NCBI RefSeq assembly: GCF_037478135.1
Contig: NZ_JBBHDV010000010.1
Location: forward strand, 1-64,000
Length of the DNA: 64,000 bases
Direction: 5' to 3'
Source of the DNA: Denitratimonas sp037478135
GTDB lineage: Bacteria; Pseudomonadota; Gammaproteobacteria; Xanthomonadales; Xanthomonadaceae
The notes under the pieces are model-generated. The model did not search any database. It worked only from the letters and a program-made list of their open reading frames with translations, and was not told the DNA's origin. The translations under genes were made by a program, and so were the position numbers. This document shows positions 44,487-51,256 of this stretch, one piece after another (positions within the stretch are counted from its first letter, which is position 1; each line of letters starts with the position of its first letter).

Positions 44487-45274
44487 CAATGTGCCTCCAT
44501 TCGCGCCATGTACTGGCGTTCGCGCCCGATCACTTCGCCGGCCAGGCCCAGATAGGCGACGCCGCCGCGCGAGGCGCGGTCGTAGTCGATGATGCTTTGC
44601 CCGTGGCTGGGTGCTTCGGCCAGACGCACGTTGCGCGGGATCACGGTGCGGTAGACCTTGTCGCCGAAGTGGCGTTGCAGTTCGGCCGAAACGGCGTTGG
44701 TCAGGCCGTTGCGCACGTCGTACATGGTGCGCACGATGCCTTCGATTTCCAGCGTAGGATTGAGCCGGCGCTTGACCACGTCCATGGTGTCGGTGAGCGC
44801 GGCGATGCCTTCCAGCGCAAAGTATTCGCACTGCATCGGCACCAGCACGCTGTCGGCGGCGGTCAGCGCATTGAGCGTCAGCAGGCTGAGCGAGGGCGGG
44901 CAATCGATGATCACGTACTGGTAGTTGCGTGCCACCGGTTCCAGCGCCTGCTTGAGGCGGGTTTCGCGGTCGGAAAGGTCCATCAGTTGCAGTTCGGCCG
45001 CGATCAGGTCGGTGTTGCTGGGCAGAAGATCGTATTTGCCGGCCGTGCTCTGGATCGCCTGTTCGGCGGGCGACTCGCCCAGCAGCACTTCGCAGCCGGA
45101 AGGATGTGCCTCGCGCTTGTCGATGCCCGAGGCCATGGTGGCGTTGCCCTGCGGGTCAAGGTCCACCAGCAGCACGCGGCGGCCGATTTCCGCCAGTGCG
45201 GCCGAGAGGTTGACGGCCGTGGTGGTCTTGCCGACCCCGCCCTTCTGGTTGACCACTGCGATGATGCGCGACAT
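44486..45274 (-). CDS. parA: Chromosome-partitioning ATPase ParA
   Basis: ParA/Soj of 262 residues. The deviant Walker A is QKGGVGKTTTAVNLSAALA with the signature lysine, Walker A-prime is LLVDLDPQGNATM and Walker B is VIIDCPPSLSLLT. It binds DNA non-specifically in the ATP state and drives ParB-parS movement. The start at 45274 is 10 bases after the rsmG stop (minus strand), so rsmG, parA and parB form one operon, as in many gammaproteobacteria. Confidence 0.97.
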   Translation of the reverse strand: MSRIIAVVNQKGGVGKTTTAVNLSAALAEIGRRVLLVDLDPQGNATMASGIDKREAHPSGCEVLLGESPAEQAIQSTAGKYDLLPSNTDLIAAELQLMDLSDRETRLKQALEPVARNYQYVIIDCPPSLSLLTLNALTAADSVLVPMQCEYFALEGIAALTDTMDVVKRRLNPTLEIEGIVRTMYDVRNGLTNAVSAELQRHFGDKVYRTVIPRNVRLAEAPSHGQSIIDYDRASRGGVAYLGLAGEVIGRERQYMARMEAH

Positions 45275-45284
45275 GGGATTCTTT

Positions 45285-45923
45285 CTAGAGTTTCTCGACA
45301 ACGACCAGATGCCGTTCGGCCGCCAGGCCGGGCACCACGAGCGGATGGGTGGCGATATGCCGGTAGCCTTGCGGCAGCGCGGCAATCTCTTCGTCCGGCA
45401 CGCGCCCCTTCATCGCCAGCAGGCGGCCGCCGGGCCGCAGCAGGTGCCCCCCGAGCGTCAGGATACCTTCAAGTGTGGCCAAAGCGCGCGCGATCAACTG
45501 GTCGTGCTGGCCGCTTTCGGGCACATCCTCGGCGCGGCAATCGTGCACGGTGACCTGTGAAAGCCCGAGCTGGCGCACCGCTTCGCGCAGGAAGCGGGCC
45601 TTCTTGCCGGCGGTTTCCACCAGGCTCACGCGCAGCTGCGGATCGTTCAGCGCCAGCGGAATGCCGGGCAGGCCGGCGCCGGTGCCGATATCGGCCACGC
45701 GGCCCTGCACGAAGGGCGCGATCGACAGCGAATCGAGCAGGTGCTTGACCAGCATTTCCTGCGGATCGCGGATCGCGGTGAGGTTGTAGGCCCGGTTCCA
45801 CTGCACCAGCAGCGCCAGATAGTCCAGCAGGCGCGGCGTCAGGCCGGGCGTGGTGATGCCCAGTTCGGCCAGGCCGGCATCGAGTTCGGGCGTCAGAGAG
45901 GAAAGCGGGTTCACGCGCACCAC
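45285..45923 (-). CDS. rsmG: 16S rRNA (guanine-N7) methyltransferase RsmG
   Basis: RsmG (GidB) of 212 residues, methylating G527 of 16S rRNA. The SAM-binding motif is VADIGTGAGLPGIPLAL, followed by VSLVETAGKKARFLREAV. The N-terminal helical part has LLVQWNRAYNLTAIRDPQEMLVKHLLDSLS, typical of the family. It heads the partitioning operon. The start at 45923 gives the usual length; no strong ribosome-binding site stands out. Confidence 0.95.
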   Translation of the reverse strand: MVRVNPLSSLTPELDAGLAELGITTPGLTPRLLDYLALLVQWNRAYNLTAIRDPQEMLVKHLLDSLSIAPFVQGRVADIGTGAGLPGIPLALNDPQLRVSLVETAGKKARFLREAVRQLGLSQVTVHDCRAEDVPESGQHDQLIARALATLEGILTLGGHLLRPGGRLLAMKGRVPDEEIAALPQGYRHIATHPLVVPGLAAERHLVVVEKL

Positions 45924-45993
45924 CGGAAGCGGGGAAGCCGCCCAGTATCGGCAGCAGCGCCGATGCTGGCAACGCTGCGCGGATTTCCGTGCG

Positions 45994-46455
45994 TCAGGCC
46001 GAAGTGCCGGGGTGGACCTGGCAGCGGGTGACCCGCAGACCGAATTCGGACAGGTCCTGGTTCAGCTCACGCAGGTGCACCGCCAGACGCGGGCCGTGAT
46101 CGGCATTCTCGGCGCCGCCCAGCTGCGACAGTGCCTGCACGACATGGCGCTGGACCACGGCATCGACATTTTCCAGTGCGTTGCCGGTGCGCTTGGGCTC
46201 CAGGATCTGGTAGTAGACATCGGCGCGTGCGGCGTCCTCGCCTGCCAGCGGCACTTCGAGCTGATGCCCGACCAGCCGCACGCGGTGCGCAACCTGATCC
46301 ACCAGCGGCAGGGTGAAGCGCAGGCCCGGCGTCAGGGTGCGGACGTAGCGTCCGAAGCGGTGCACGGTCAGCACCGTGTCTTCAGGCACCCAGCGCAGAC
46401 CGGCCATCATCACGGCGAGCAGCGGCAGCAGAACCAGAAGAAACATCATGACCAT
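45994..46455 (-). CDS. Short SPFH/band 7 domain membrane protein
   Basis: Protein of 153 residues. An N-terminal hydrophobic helix (MFLLVLLPLLAVMMAGL) is followed by an SPFH-like core: VPEDTVLTVHRFGRYVRTLTPGLRFTLPLVDQVAHRV, ADVYYQILEP and the end strand FGLRVTRCQVHP. The protein stops right after the core, so the long coiled coil of stomatin/HflK proteins is absent. It may be an independent small family member or a trimmed remnant. The start at 46455 is one of several close ATGs. Confidence 0.7.
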   Translation of the reverse strand: MVMMFLLVLLPLLAVMMAGLRWVPEDTVLTVHRFGRYVRTLTPGLRFTLPLVDQVAHRVRLVGHQLEVPLAGEDAARADVYYQILEPKRTGNALENVDAVVQRHVVQALSQLGGAENADHGPRLAVHLRELNQDLSEFGLRVTRCQVHPGTSA

Positions 46456-46645
46456 TCACCAGGCAATTGGGTTTTCCAGTGATTTCAGCCTTTTGGCTGA
46501 AGGTTTTGCGCTCGAATCTAGCACTTCGCTGCAAACGATTCAGCACATTGGTGAACATTATGCACACGGCCGTTTAACTTCCGGTTAACAAACTCGGCGA
46601 CAGCTGCCTCTATCGTCGCGACCGTTTCCCTTTCCGGACCTTCCC

Positions 46646-47404
46646 ATGCGCAGCGGCAACCCCGTCCTCAGCGACTCCACCTTCCTTGATCTGGGCAGCG
46701 GCGCGGTGCTGTCGCGCCCGGCCGATGCGATGACGCTCAACGGCACCATCGCCAAGACCGGCTTCCTGCTGTTTCTGACCGTTCTGACCGCCGCCTTCGC
46801 GTGGAACCAGTCGATTTCGCCGGCCGGCCCGACTGCGGCCGCACCGATCTACATGTGGGGCGGCGTGATCGGCGGGCTGATCGTGGCCTTCATCACGATC
46901 TTCAAGAAGCAGTGGTCGCCGGTCACCGCACCGCTGTATGCGTTGCTGGAAGGGTTTTTCCTGGGCGCGATCTCGGCGGTGTTCGCGCATCTTTACGAAG
47001 GCATCGTGATGCAGGCGGTGATGCTGACCTTCGGCACCCTGTTCGCGATGCTGTTCGCCTATCGCAGCGGCATGATCAAGGTGACGCAGAAGTTCCGTGC
47101 CGGCGTGGTCGCGGCCACCGGCGGCATCATGCTGATCTATCTGGCCACGATCGGGCTGGGCTTTTTCGGCATCAACATTCCGTACATCCACGAATCGGGC
47201 CTGATCGGCATCGGCTTCAGCCTGTTCGTGGTGGTGATCGCGGCGATGAATCTGGTGCTGGATTTCGATCTGATCGAAACCGGCGTCAGCCACGGCGCGC
47301 CCAAGTACATGGAATGGTTCGGCGGCTTTGCGCTGCTGGTGACGCTGATCTGGCTGTACGTGGAGTTCCTGCGCCTGCTGGCCAAGCTGCAATCGCGCGA
47401 CTGA
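46646..47404 (+). CDS. BI-1/YccA family membrane protein
   Basis: Seven-helix membrane protein of 252 residues in the Bax inhibitor-1/YccA/YbhL family. The N-terminal 35 residues are soluble and the rest is hydrophobic with short loops. The end LVTLIWLYVEFLRLLAKLQSRD is typical. Bacterial members bind or interact with the FtsH protease or act as pH-sensitive calcium leak channels; the role here is not known. The start at 46646 is in the region before hemB. A strong hairpin after the stop separates it from hemB. Confidence 0.88.
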   Translation: MRSGNPVLSDSTFLDLGSGAVLSRPADAMTLNGTIAKTGFLLFLTVLTAAFAWNQSISPAGPTAAAPIYMWGGVIGGLIVAFITIFKKQWSPVTAPLYALLEGFFLGAISAVFAHLYEGIVMQAVMLTFGTLFAMLFAYRSGMIKVTQKFRAGVVAATGGIMLIYLATIGLGFFGINIPYIHESGLIGIGFSLFVVVIAAMNLVLDFDLIETGVSHGAPKYMEWFGGFALLVTLIWLYVEFLRLLAKLQSRD

Positions 47405-47445
47405 AGCCACGTACGCCGGAACCTCGCACATCGAGGCTGGAACGA

Positions 47446-47467
47446 ACGGGGCGCTGCGGCGCCCCGT
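47446..47467. terminator. Terminator hairpin between the YccA-like gene and hemB
   Basis: A 9-bp perfect stem ACGGGGCGC with a TGCG loop and its complement, followed by TTTCC. It lies 42 bases after the stop of the YccA-like gene. Confidence 0.65.
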
Positions 47468-47515
47468 TTCCGTTGCGCCGGCACGCTCATCCGGGGCGGG
47501 AAAACCCTGCGGCGG

Positions 47516-47521
47516 TAGAAT
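47516..47521 (+). promoter_or_regulatory. Probable -10 box of hemB
   Basis: TAGAAT matches five of six consensus positions and lies 32 bases before the hemB start. The same box with the same spacing is seen before maeB. Confidence 0.45.
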
Positions 47522-47553
47522 GGCTGGCCCTTCCCTGCAAAGCCGTTCGCGCC

Positions 47554-48549
47554 ATGTCCTTTCCCGCCAGCCGTCCGCGCCGCATGCGCCACGATGATTT
47601 CTCCCGCCGCCTGATGCGCGAGAACGTGTTGACCGCCAACGACCTGATCCTGCCGGTGTTCGTGCACGAGGAAAAAGGCCGCGCGCCGGTGCCTTCGATG
47701 CCGGGCGTGGAGCGGCTCTCGATCGACGAACTGCTCAAGGTCGGCGAACAGGCGCTGGAACTGGGCATCCCGCTGATCGACCTGTTCGGCGTGCCCGATG
47801 CGGCCGCCAAGACCGATGACGGCGCCATCGCCTGGGACGAAGACGGCATCGTGCCGCGCGCCATCCGTGCGCTGAAGTCGCGTTTCCCGGAACTGGGCGT
47901 GATGAGCGACCAGGCGCTGGATCCGTATACCTCGCACGGTCAGGACGGGCTGATCGACGAGGCCGGCTACATCCTCAACGACGAAACCGTCGAGGCGCTG
48001 ATCAGGCAATCGCTGGCGCACGCCGCCGCCGGGGTCGATGTGCTGTCGCCCAGCGACATGATGGACGGACGCATCGGCGCGATCCGCAACGCACTGGAAT
48101 CAGCCGGCTTCATCCATACCCGCATCATGGCCTACAGCGCCAAGTACGCCAGTTCGTTCTACGGCCCGTTCCGCAGCGCGGTCGGCAGCGCCGCCAGCCT
48201 CGGCAAGGGCAGCAAGCACACCTACCAGATGGACCCGGCCAATTCCGACGAGGCGCTGCACGAGGTGGCGCTGGATCTGGCCGAAGGCGCCGACATGGTG
48301 ATGGTCAAACCCGGCCTGCCGTATCTGGACATCGTGTATCGGGTGAAACAGCGCTTCGGGCGCCCGACCTTCGTGTACCAGGTCAGCGGCGAGTACGCGA
48401 TGATCAAGGCTGCCGCCGGCAACGGCTGGATCAATGAAAAGGAGGTCGCGCTCGAAACCCTGCTGGCGTTCAAGCGCGCTGGGGCGGATGGCATCCTGAC
48501 CTATTTCGCACTGGATGCGGCACGCTGGCTGCGCGAGGCGGGCGGCTGA
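47554..48549 (+). CDS. hemB: Delta-aminolevulinic acid dehydratase (porphobilinogen synthase)
   Basis: HemB of 331 residues, condensing two 5-aminolevulinates to porphobilinogen in heme synthesis. The two catalytic lysines lie in AYSAKYASSFYGPFR and MVMVKPGLPYLD. The metal region DQALDPYTSHGQDG lacks the cysteine triad of the zinc form, so this is the magnesium-dependent type, as in Pseudomonas. The active-site lid region around FRSAVGSA is also present. The ATG at 47554 starts FPASRPRRMRHDDFSRRL. Confidence 0.96.
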   Translation: MSFPASRPRRMRHDDFSRRLMRENVLTANDLILPVFVHEEKGRAPVPSMPGVERLSIDELLKVGEQALELGIPLIDLFGVPDAAAKTDDGAIAWDEDGIVPRAIRALKSRFPELGVMSDQALDPYTSHGQDGLIDEAGYILNDETVEALIRQSLAHAAAGVDVLSPSDMMDGRIGAIRNALESAGFIHTRIMAYSAKYASSFYGPFRSAVGSAASLGKGSKHTYQMDPANSDEALHEVALDLAEGADMVMVKPGLPYLDIVYRVKQRFGRPTFVYQVSGEYAMIKAAAGNGWINEKEVALETLLAFKRAGADGILTYFALDAARWLREAGG

Positions 48550-48580
48550 GGCCGCGGCTTCGTACTTATGTGAATCAGGA

Positions 48581-48610
48581 CCGGGTGGTCACGCCACGAT
48601 GACCACCCGG
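48581..48610. terminator. Terminator hairpin after hemB
   Basis: An 11-bp perfect stem, CCGGGTGGTCA with loop CGCCACGA and its complement, lies 31 bases after the hemB stop and before the convergent small secreted gene. Confidence 0.7.
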
Positions 48611-48681
48611 CTCCAAGCGGGTTTGCCCCGTTCCCGTCTGCGTCTTCGCTTTCGATCACGGGACGGTTTCAAGCGGCTGCA

Positions 48682-49014
48682 TCAATCCAGGTCAGCCAGC
48701 GTCACTTCCAGATCCTGGGTGGCCACGTCGACATTCCAGAAGGTGTAGGTGTCGCCGTCCTCATCGGTCAGGCGGATATCGAAAATGGAGCTGGAGTAGC
48801 CCGTGAGGGTGACGCGCCTGCGCTCGCCGTCGGCGAGAACCTCGTCGCCCAACACATCTTCTTCCCAACTCTTGGCCTTGCCCGGACTGACGTGCAGGTA
48901 CCAGATGGTGTGGCCGGTCTTGTTGGTAATGTCGACGTAGTAATCCGCCGCAAAAGAGGATGCCGCCCAGAACAGGGACAGCAGAAGGAAAGCCAAGCGA
49001 ACTGGACGCAACAT
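48682..49014 (-). CDS. Small secreted protein, unknown family
   Basis: Protein of 110 residues with a signal peptide (VRLAFLLLSLFWAASSFAAD). The mature part, about 87 residues, begins YYVDITNKTGHTIWYLHVSPGKA and shows a repeated acidic pattern around WEEDVLGDEVL and SSIFDIRLTDEDGDTYTFWNVDV. Small beta-rich secreted proteins of this look occur in many proteobacteria; some are wrongly named argininosuccinate lyase. No function can be stated. It is divergent from the aldehyde dehydrogenase gene. Confidence 0.75.
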   Translation of the reverse strand: MLRPVRLAFLLLSLFWAASSFAADYYVDITNKTGHTIWYLHVSPGKAKSWEEDVLGDEVLADGERRRVTLTGYSSSIFDIRLTDEDGDTYTFWNVDVATQDLEVTLADLD

Positions 49015-49307
49015 AGAGCGTTTTCTCCAAGTGGAAGTTGCCGGAAGGCAACAAATCCGAGCATTGATAGCACACCGTCAGATGCGCGTACCAGTCTTGA
49101 CTTGGCCCTTGCACCAGGCCGGTCTGCAATACGCTGACGGGGTATCCCACGCACGTTGATTTGCCCGTTTCCACGCCGCTCTGTCCCTGTGCCAGCGGGG
49201 CGCTCACGCCCTTGGCGACAAGAGTGTTCGCACAGGTGGATCACCTCACCGGTTCCAGACCGTTGCAGCCGGCGCAACCCGGCAGACAGGCCGGTACACT
49301 GGCGCAC

Positions 49308-50729
49308 ATGAACCTGCCCGCCGCCACTCCACTCTCCGATCTGGCTCCGACGCTGGAACGCCTGCGCGCCGCACAGGCCGCAAATCCGCCGGATCTGACA
49401 CAGCGCCGCGACGATCTGCTGCGCCTGCGAGCCGCCTTCAAGGCCCGCCAGCAGGACATGCTGGATGCCTTGAACGCCGATTTCGGCAACCGCTCGCGGC
49501 ATGAGAGCCTGCTGACCGACGCGATGACGGTGCTGTCCGAAATCGATCACACCCGGCGCCGGCTGAAGCGCTGGATGAAGCCGCAGCGACGGCCAGTGGA
49601 CTGGCTGTTCCTGCCGGCGCGCGCGCAGATCCGTTTCCAGCCACTGGGCGTGGTCGGCATCATCGCGCCGTGGAACTACCCGGTGAACCTGGCACTGATT
49701 CCGCTGATTTCAGCCATTGCCGCCGGCAACCATGTCTATCTGAAACCCTCCGAACACGCGCCGCATACCAGCGCGTTTCTGCAATCACTGCTGGCACAGG
49801 TGTTCCCGCCCGAACGCGTCGCGGTGGCGCTGGGCGAAGCCGATGTCGCGGCAGCGTTTTCGGCCCTGCCGTTCGATCACCTGTTCTTCACCGGTTCCAC
49901 CGCGGTCGGGCGCCATGTGATGGCCGCCGCCGCGCCAAACCTGACCCCGGTGACGCTGGAACTGGGCGGCAAATCCCCGGCCATCATCGCGCCCGGCTAT
50001 CCGCTGGCCACAGCCGCTGCCCGCATCACCACCGGCAAATGGCTCAATGCCGGGCAAACCTGCATCGCGCCCGACTACATTCTGCTGCCGCATGCCGCGC
50101 GCGAGGAGTTCGTGCAGGCATTGAAGGCCGAAGTGGCGGCGCGTTACCCGAGCCTGGACGACAACCCGGACTACACCCGCATCATCAACCCGGCCCAGTA
50201 CCGCCGCCTGCGCGACTGGCTCGACGAAGCCGCCGCACGAGGTGCGACGGTGCTGCCATTGCTGGAAGTGGATGCGGAACAGGCGCAGGCGCAACGCCTG
50301 ATCCCGCCGACGCTGGTGCTGGATGCGCCGGAAGACTGCCGTTTGATGCGCGAGGAAATCTTCGGCCCGGTCCTGCCGCTGGTCGGCTGCGACTCGGTCG
50401 ATGCGGCGATCGATTACATCAACGCGCGCGACCGTCCGCTGGCGCTGTACCACTTCGATCTGGATCGGGCACGGACCGAGCGCGTACTGGAGCGCACCAT
50501 CTCGGGCGGCGTGTGCGTCAACGACACCGTGCTGCATATCGCCCAGTCCAGCCTGCCGTTCGGCGGCGTCGGCCCCAGCGGCATGGGCGCCTATCACGGG
50601 CACGAGGGCTTCCTGACCTTCAGCAAGCGCAAGCCGGTGTTCCACCAGGCACGGCTGAGCAGCATGGCGCTGTTCAAGCCGCCCTATCGCGGGCTGGCTG
50701 ATCGTCTGGTGAAGTTCCTGACTCGCTGA
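49308..50729 (+). CDS. Aldehyde dehydrogenase, coniferyl aldehyde dehydrogenase type
   Basis: NAD(P)-dependent aldehyde dehydrogenase of 473 residues. The active-site Glu is in TLELGGKSPAII and the Cys in NAGQTCIAPDY. The N-terminus is shorter than in standard ALDHs and the C-terminus FSKRKPVFHQARLSSMALFKPPYRGLADRLVKFLTR is that of the coniferyl-aldehyde dehydrogenase branch, which oxidises aromatic or long-chain aldehydes. ATG at 49308 is preferred over the earlier in-frame start at 49161, which adds a sequence without homology. Confidence 0.9.
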   Translation: MNLPAATPLSDLAPTLERLRAAQAANPPDLTQRRDDLLRLRAAFKARQQDMLDALNADFGNRSRHESLLTDAMTVLSEIDHTRRRLKRWMKPQRRPVDWLFLPARAQIRFQPLGVVGIIAPWNYPVNLALIPLISAIAAGNHVYLKPSEHAPHTSAFLQSLLAQVFPPERVAVALGEADVAAAFSALPFDHLFFTGSTAVGRHVMAAAAPNLTPVTLELGGKSPAIIAPGYPLATAAARITTGKWLNAGQTCIAPDYILLPHAAREEFVQALKAEVAARYPSLDDNPDYTRIINPAQYRRLRDWLDEAAARGATVLPLLEVDAEQAQAQRLIPPTLVLDAPEDCRLMREEIFGPVLPLVGCDSVDAAIDYINARDRPLALYHFDLDRARTERVLERTISGGVCVNDTVLHIAQSSLPFGGVGPSGMGAYHGHEGFLTFSKRKPVFHQARLSSMALFKPPYRGLADRLVKFLTR

Positions 50730-50741
50730 ATCCGATCCACG

Positions 50742-50774
50742 GCTGCGGTCGGCAGGAGAACGGCCGACCGCAGC
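50742..50774. terminator. Strong hairpin between convergent ALDH and DUF2782 genes
   Basis: GCTGCGGTCGGC and its exact complement form a 12-bp stem around a 9-base loop. It lies 12 bases past the ALDH stop and 11 bases before the end of the convergent gene. Confidence 0.75.
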
Positions 50775-50784
50775 ACGAAAAATC

Positions 50785-51129
50785 TCAGTTCCACTTGTAG
50801 ATCGTGTAGTACACCGGGCCGACCGGGCCATCGTGGTCGCTCTTGTCGAGCAGGCCGTCGCCGTTGGTATCCAGCAGGCTGTAGGTGATGCCGGCCGGGG
50901 TCGTGACCTTGACCATCGTCAGGCGCCCGTTCTCGCGGTATTCCTGCACCGAATCACCGTTTTCCTGGCGGCGGATCGTCACGGTCGGGCCTTCGCCTGG
51001 CGTTTCCGGCAGGGTGATCTTTTCCGGCAGCGGCGGCTCGGCTCGCGGTGCGGGCGTGGTTTCCGTTTCCTGTGCGAACGCGGCACCGCAGGCCAGCAAT
51101 GCGCTGAGAGTCAGGACAATGATTCGCAT
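50785..51129 (-). CDS. DUF2782 secreted protein
   Basis: Protein of 114 residues with a signal peptide (RIIVLTLSALLACGAAFAQ). A Pro/Glu-rich spacer is followed by VTIRRQENGDSVQEYRENGRLTMVKVTTPAGITYSLLDTNGDGLLDKSD. The DTNGDGLLDKSD segment looks like an EF-hand loop. Family members (DUF2782) lie next to polA in Xanthomonadales, as here, where it is divergent from polA. Function unknown. Confidence 0.8.
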   Translation of the reverse strand: MRIIVLTLSALLACGAAFAQETETTPAPRAEPPLPEKITLPETPGEGPTVTIRRQENGDSVQEYRENGRLTMVKVTTPAGITYSLLDTNGDGLLDKSDHDGPVGPVYYTIYKWN

Positions 51130-51216
51130 GACACATCTCCGTGGCGGGGCCTCCAGAATAACCGGACCACCGGCAAGCGGCAGCCACGCCGTCGAACCTG
51201 TGCGCAGCGGCGCGAC

Positions 51217-51227
51217 TAAACTAGCGG
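51217..51227 (+). promoter_or_regulatory. Possible -10 region of polA
   Basis: TAAACTAGCGG lies about 30 bases before the polA start. The identical 11-mer occurs at 54521-54531 before the aminotransferase gene. TAAACT matches four of six -10 positions. Confidence 0.35.
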
Positions 51228-51256
51228 CCATCACCTGATGGCAAGGCGCATACGCC

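Noticed and set aside
43617..45923. Chromosome origin and parS near parAB
   Set aside because: No TGTTTCACGTGAAACA-like site, dnaA gene or DnaA-box cluster was found in this window.
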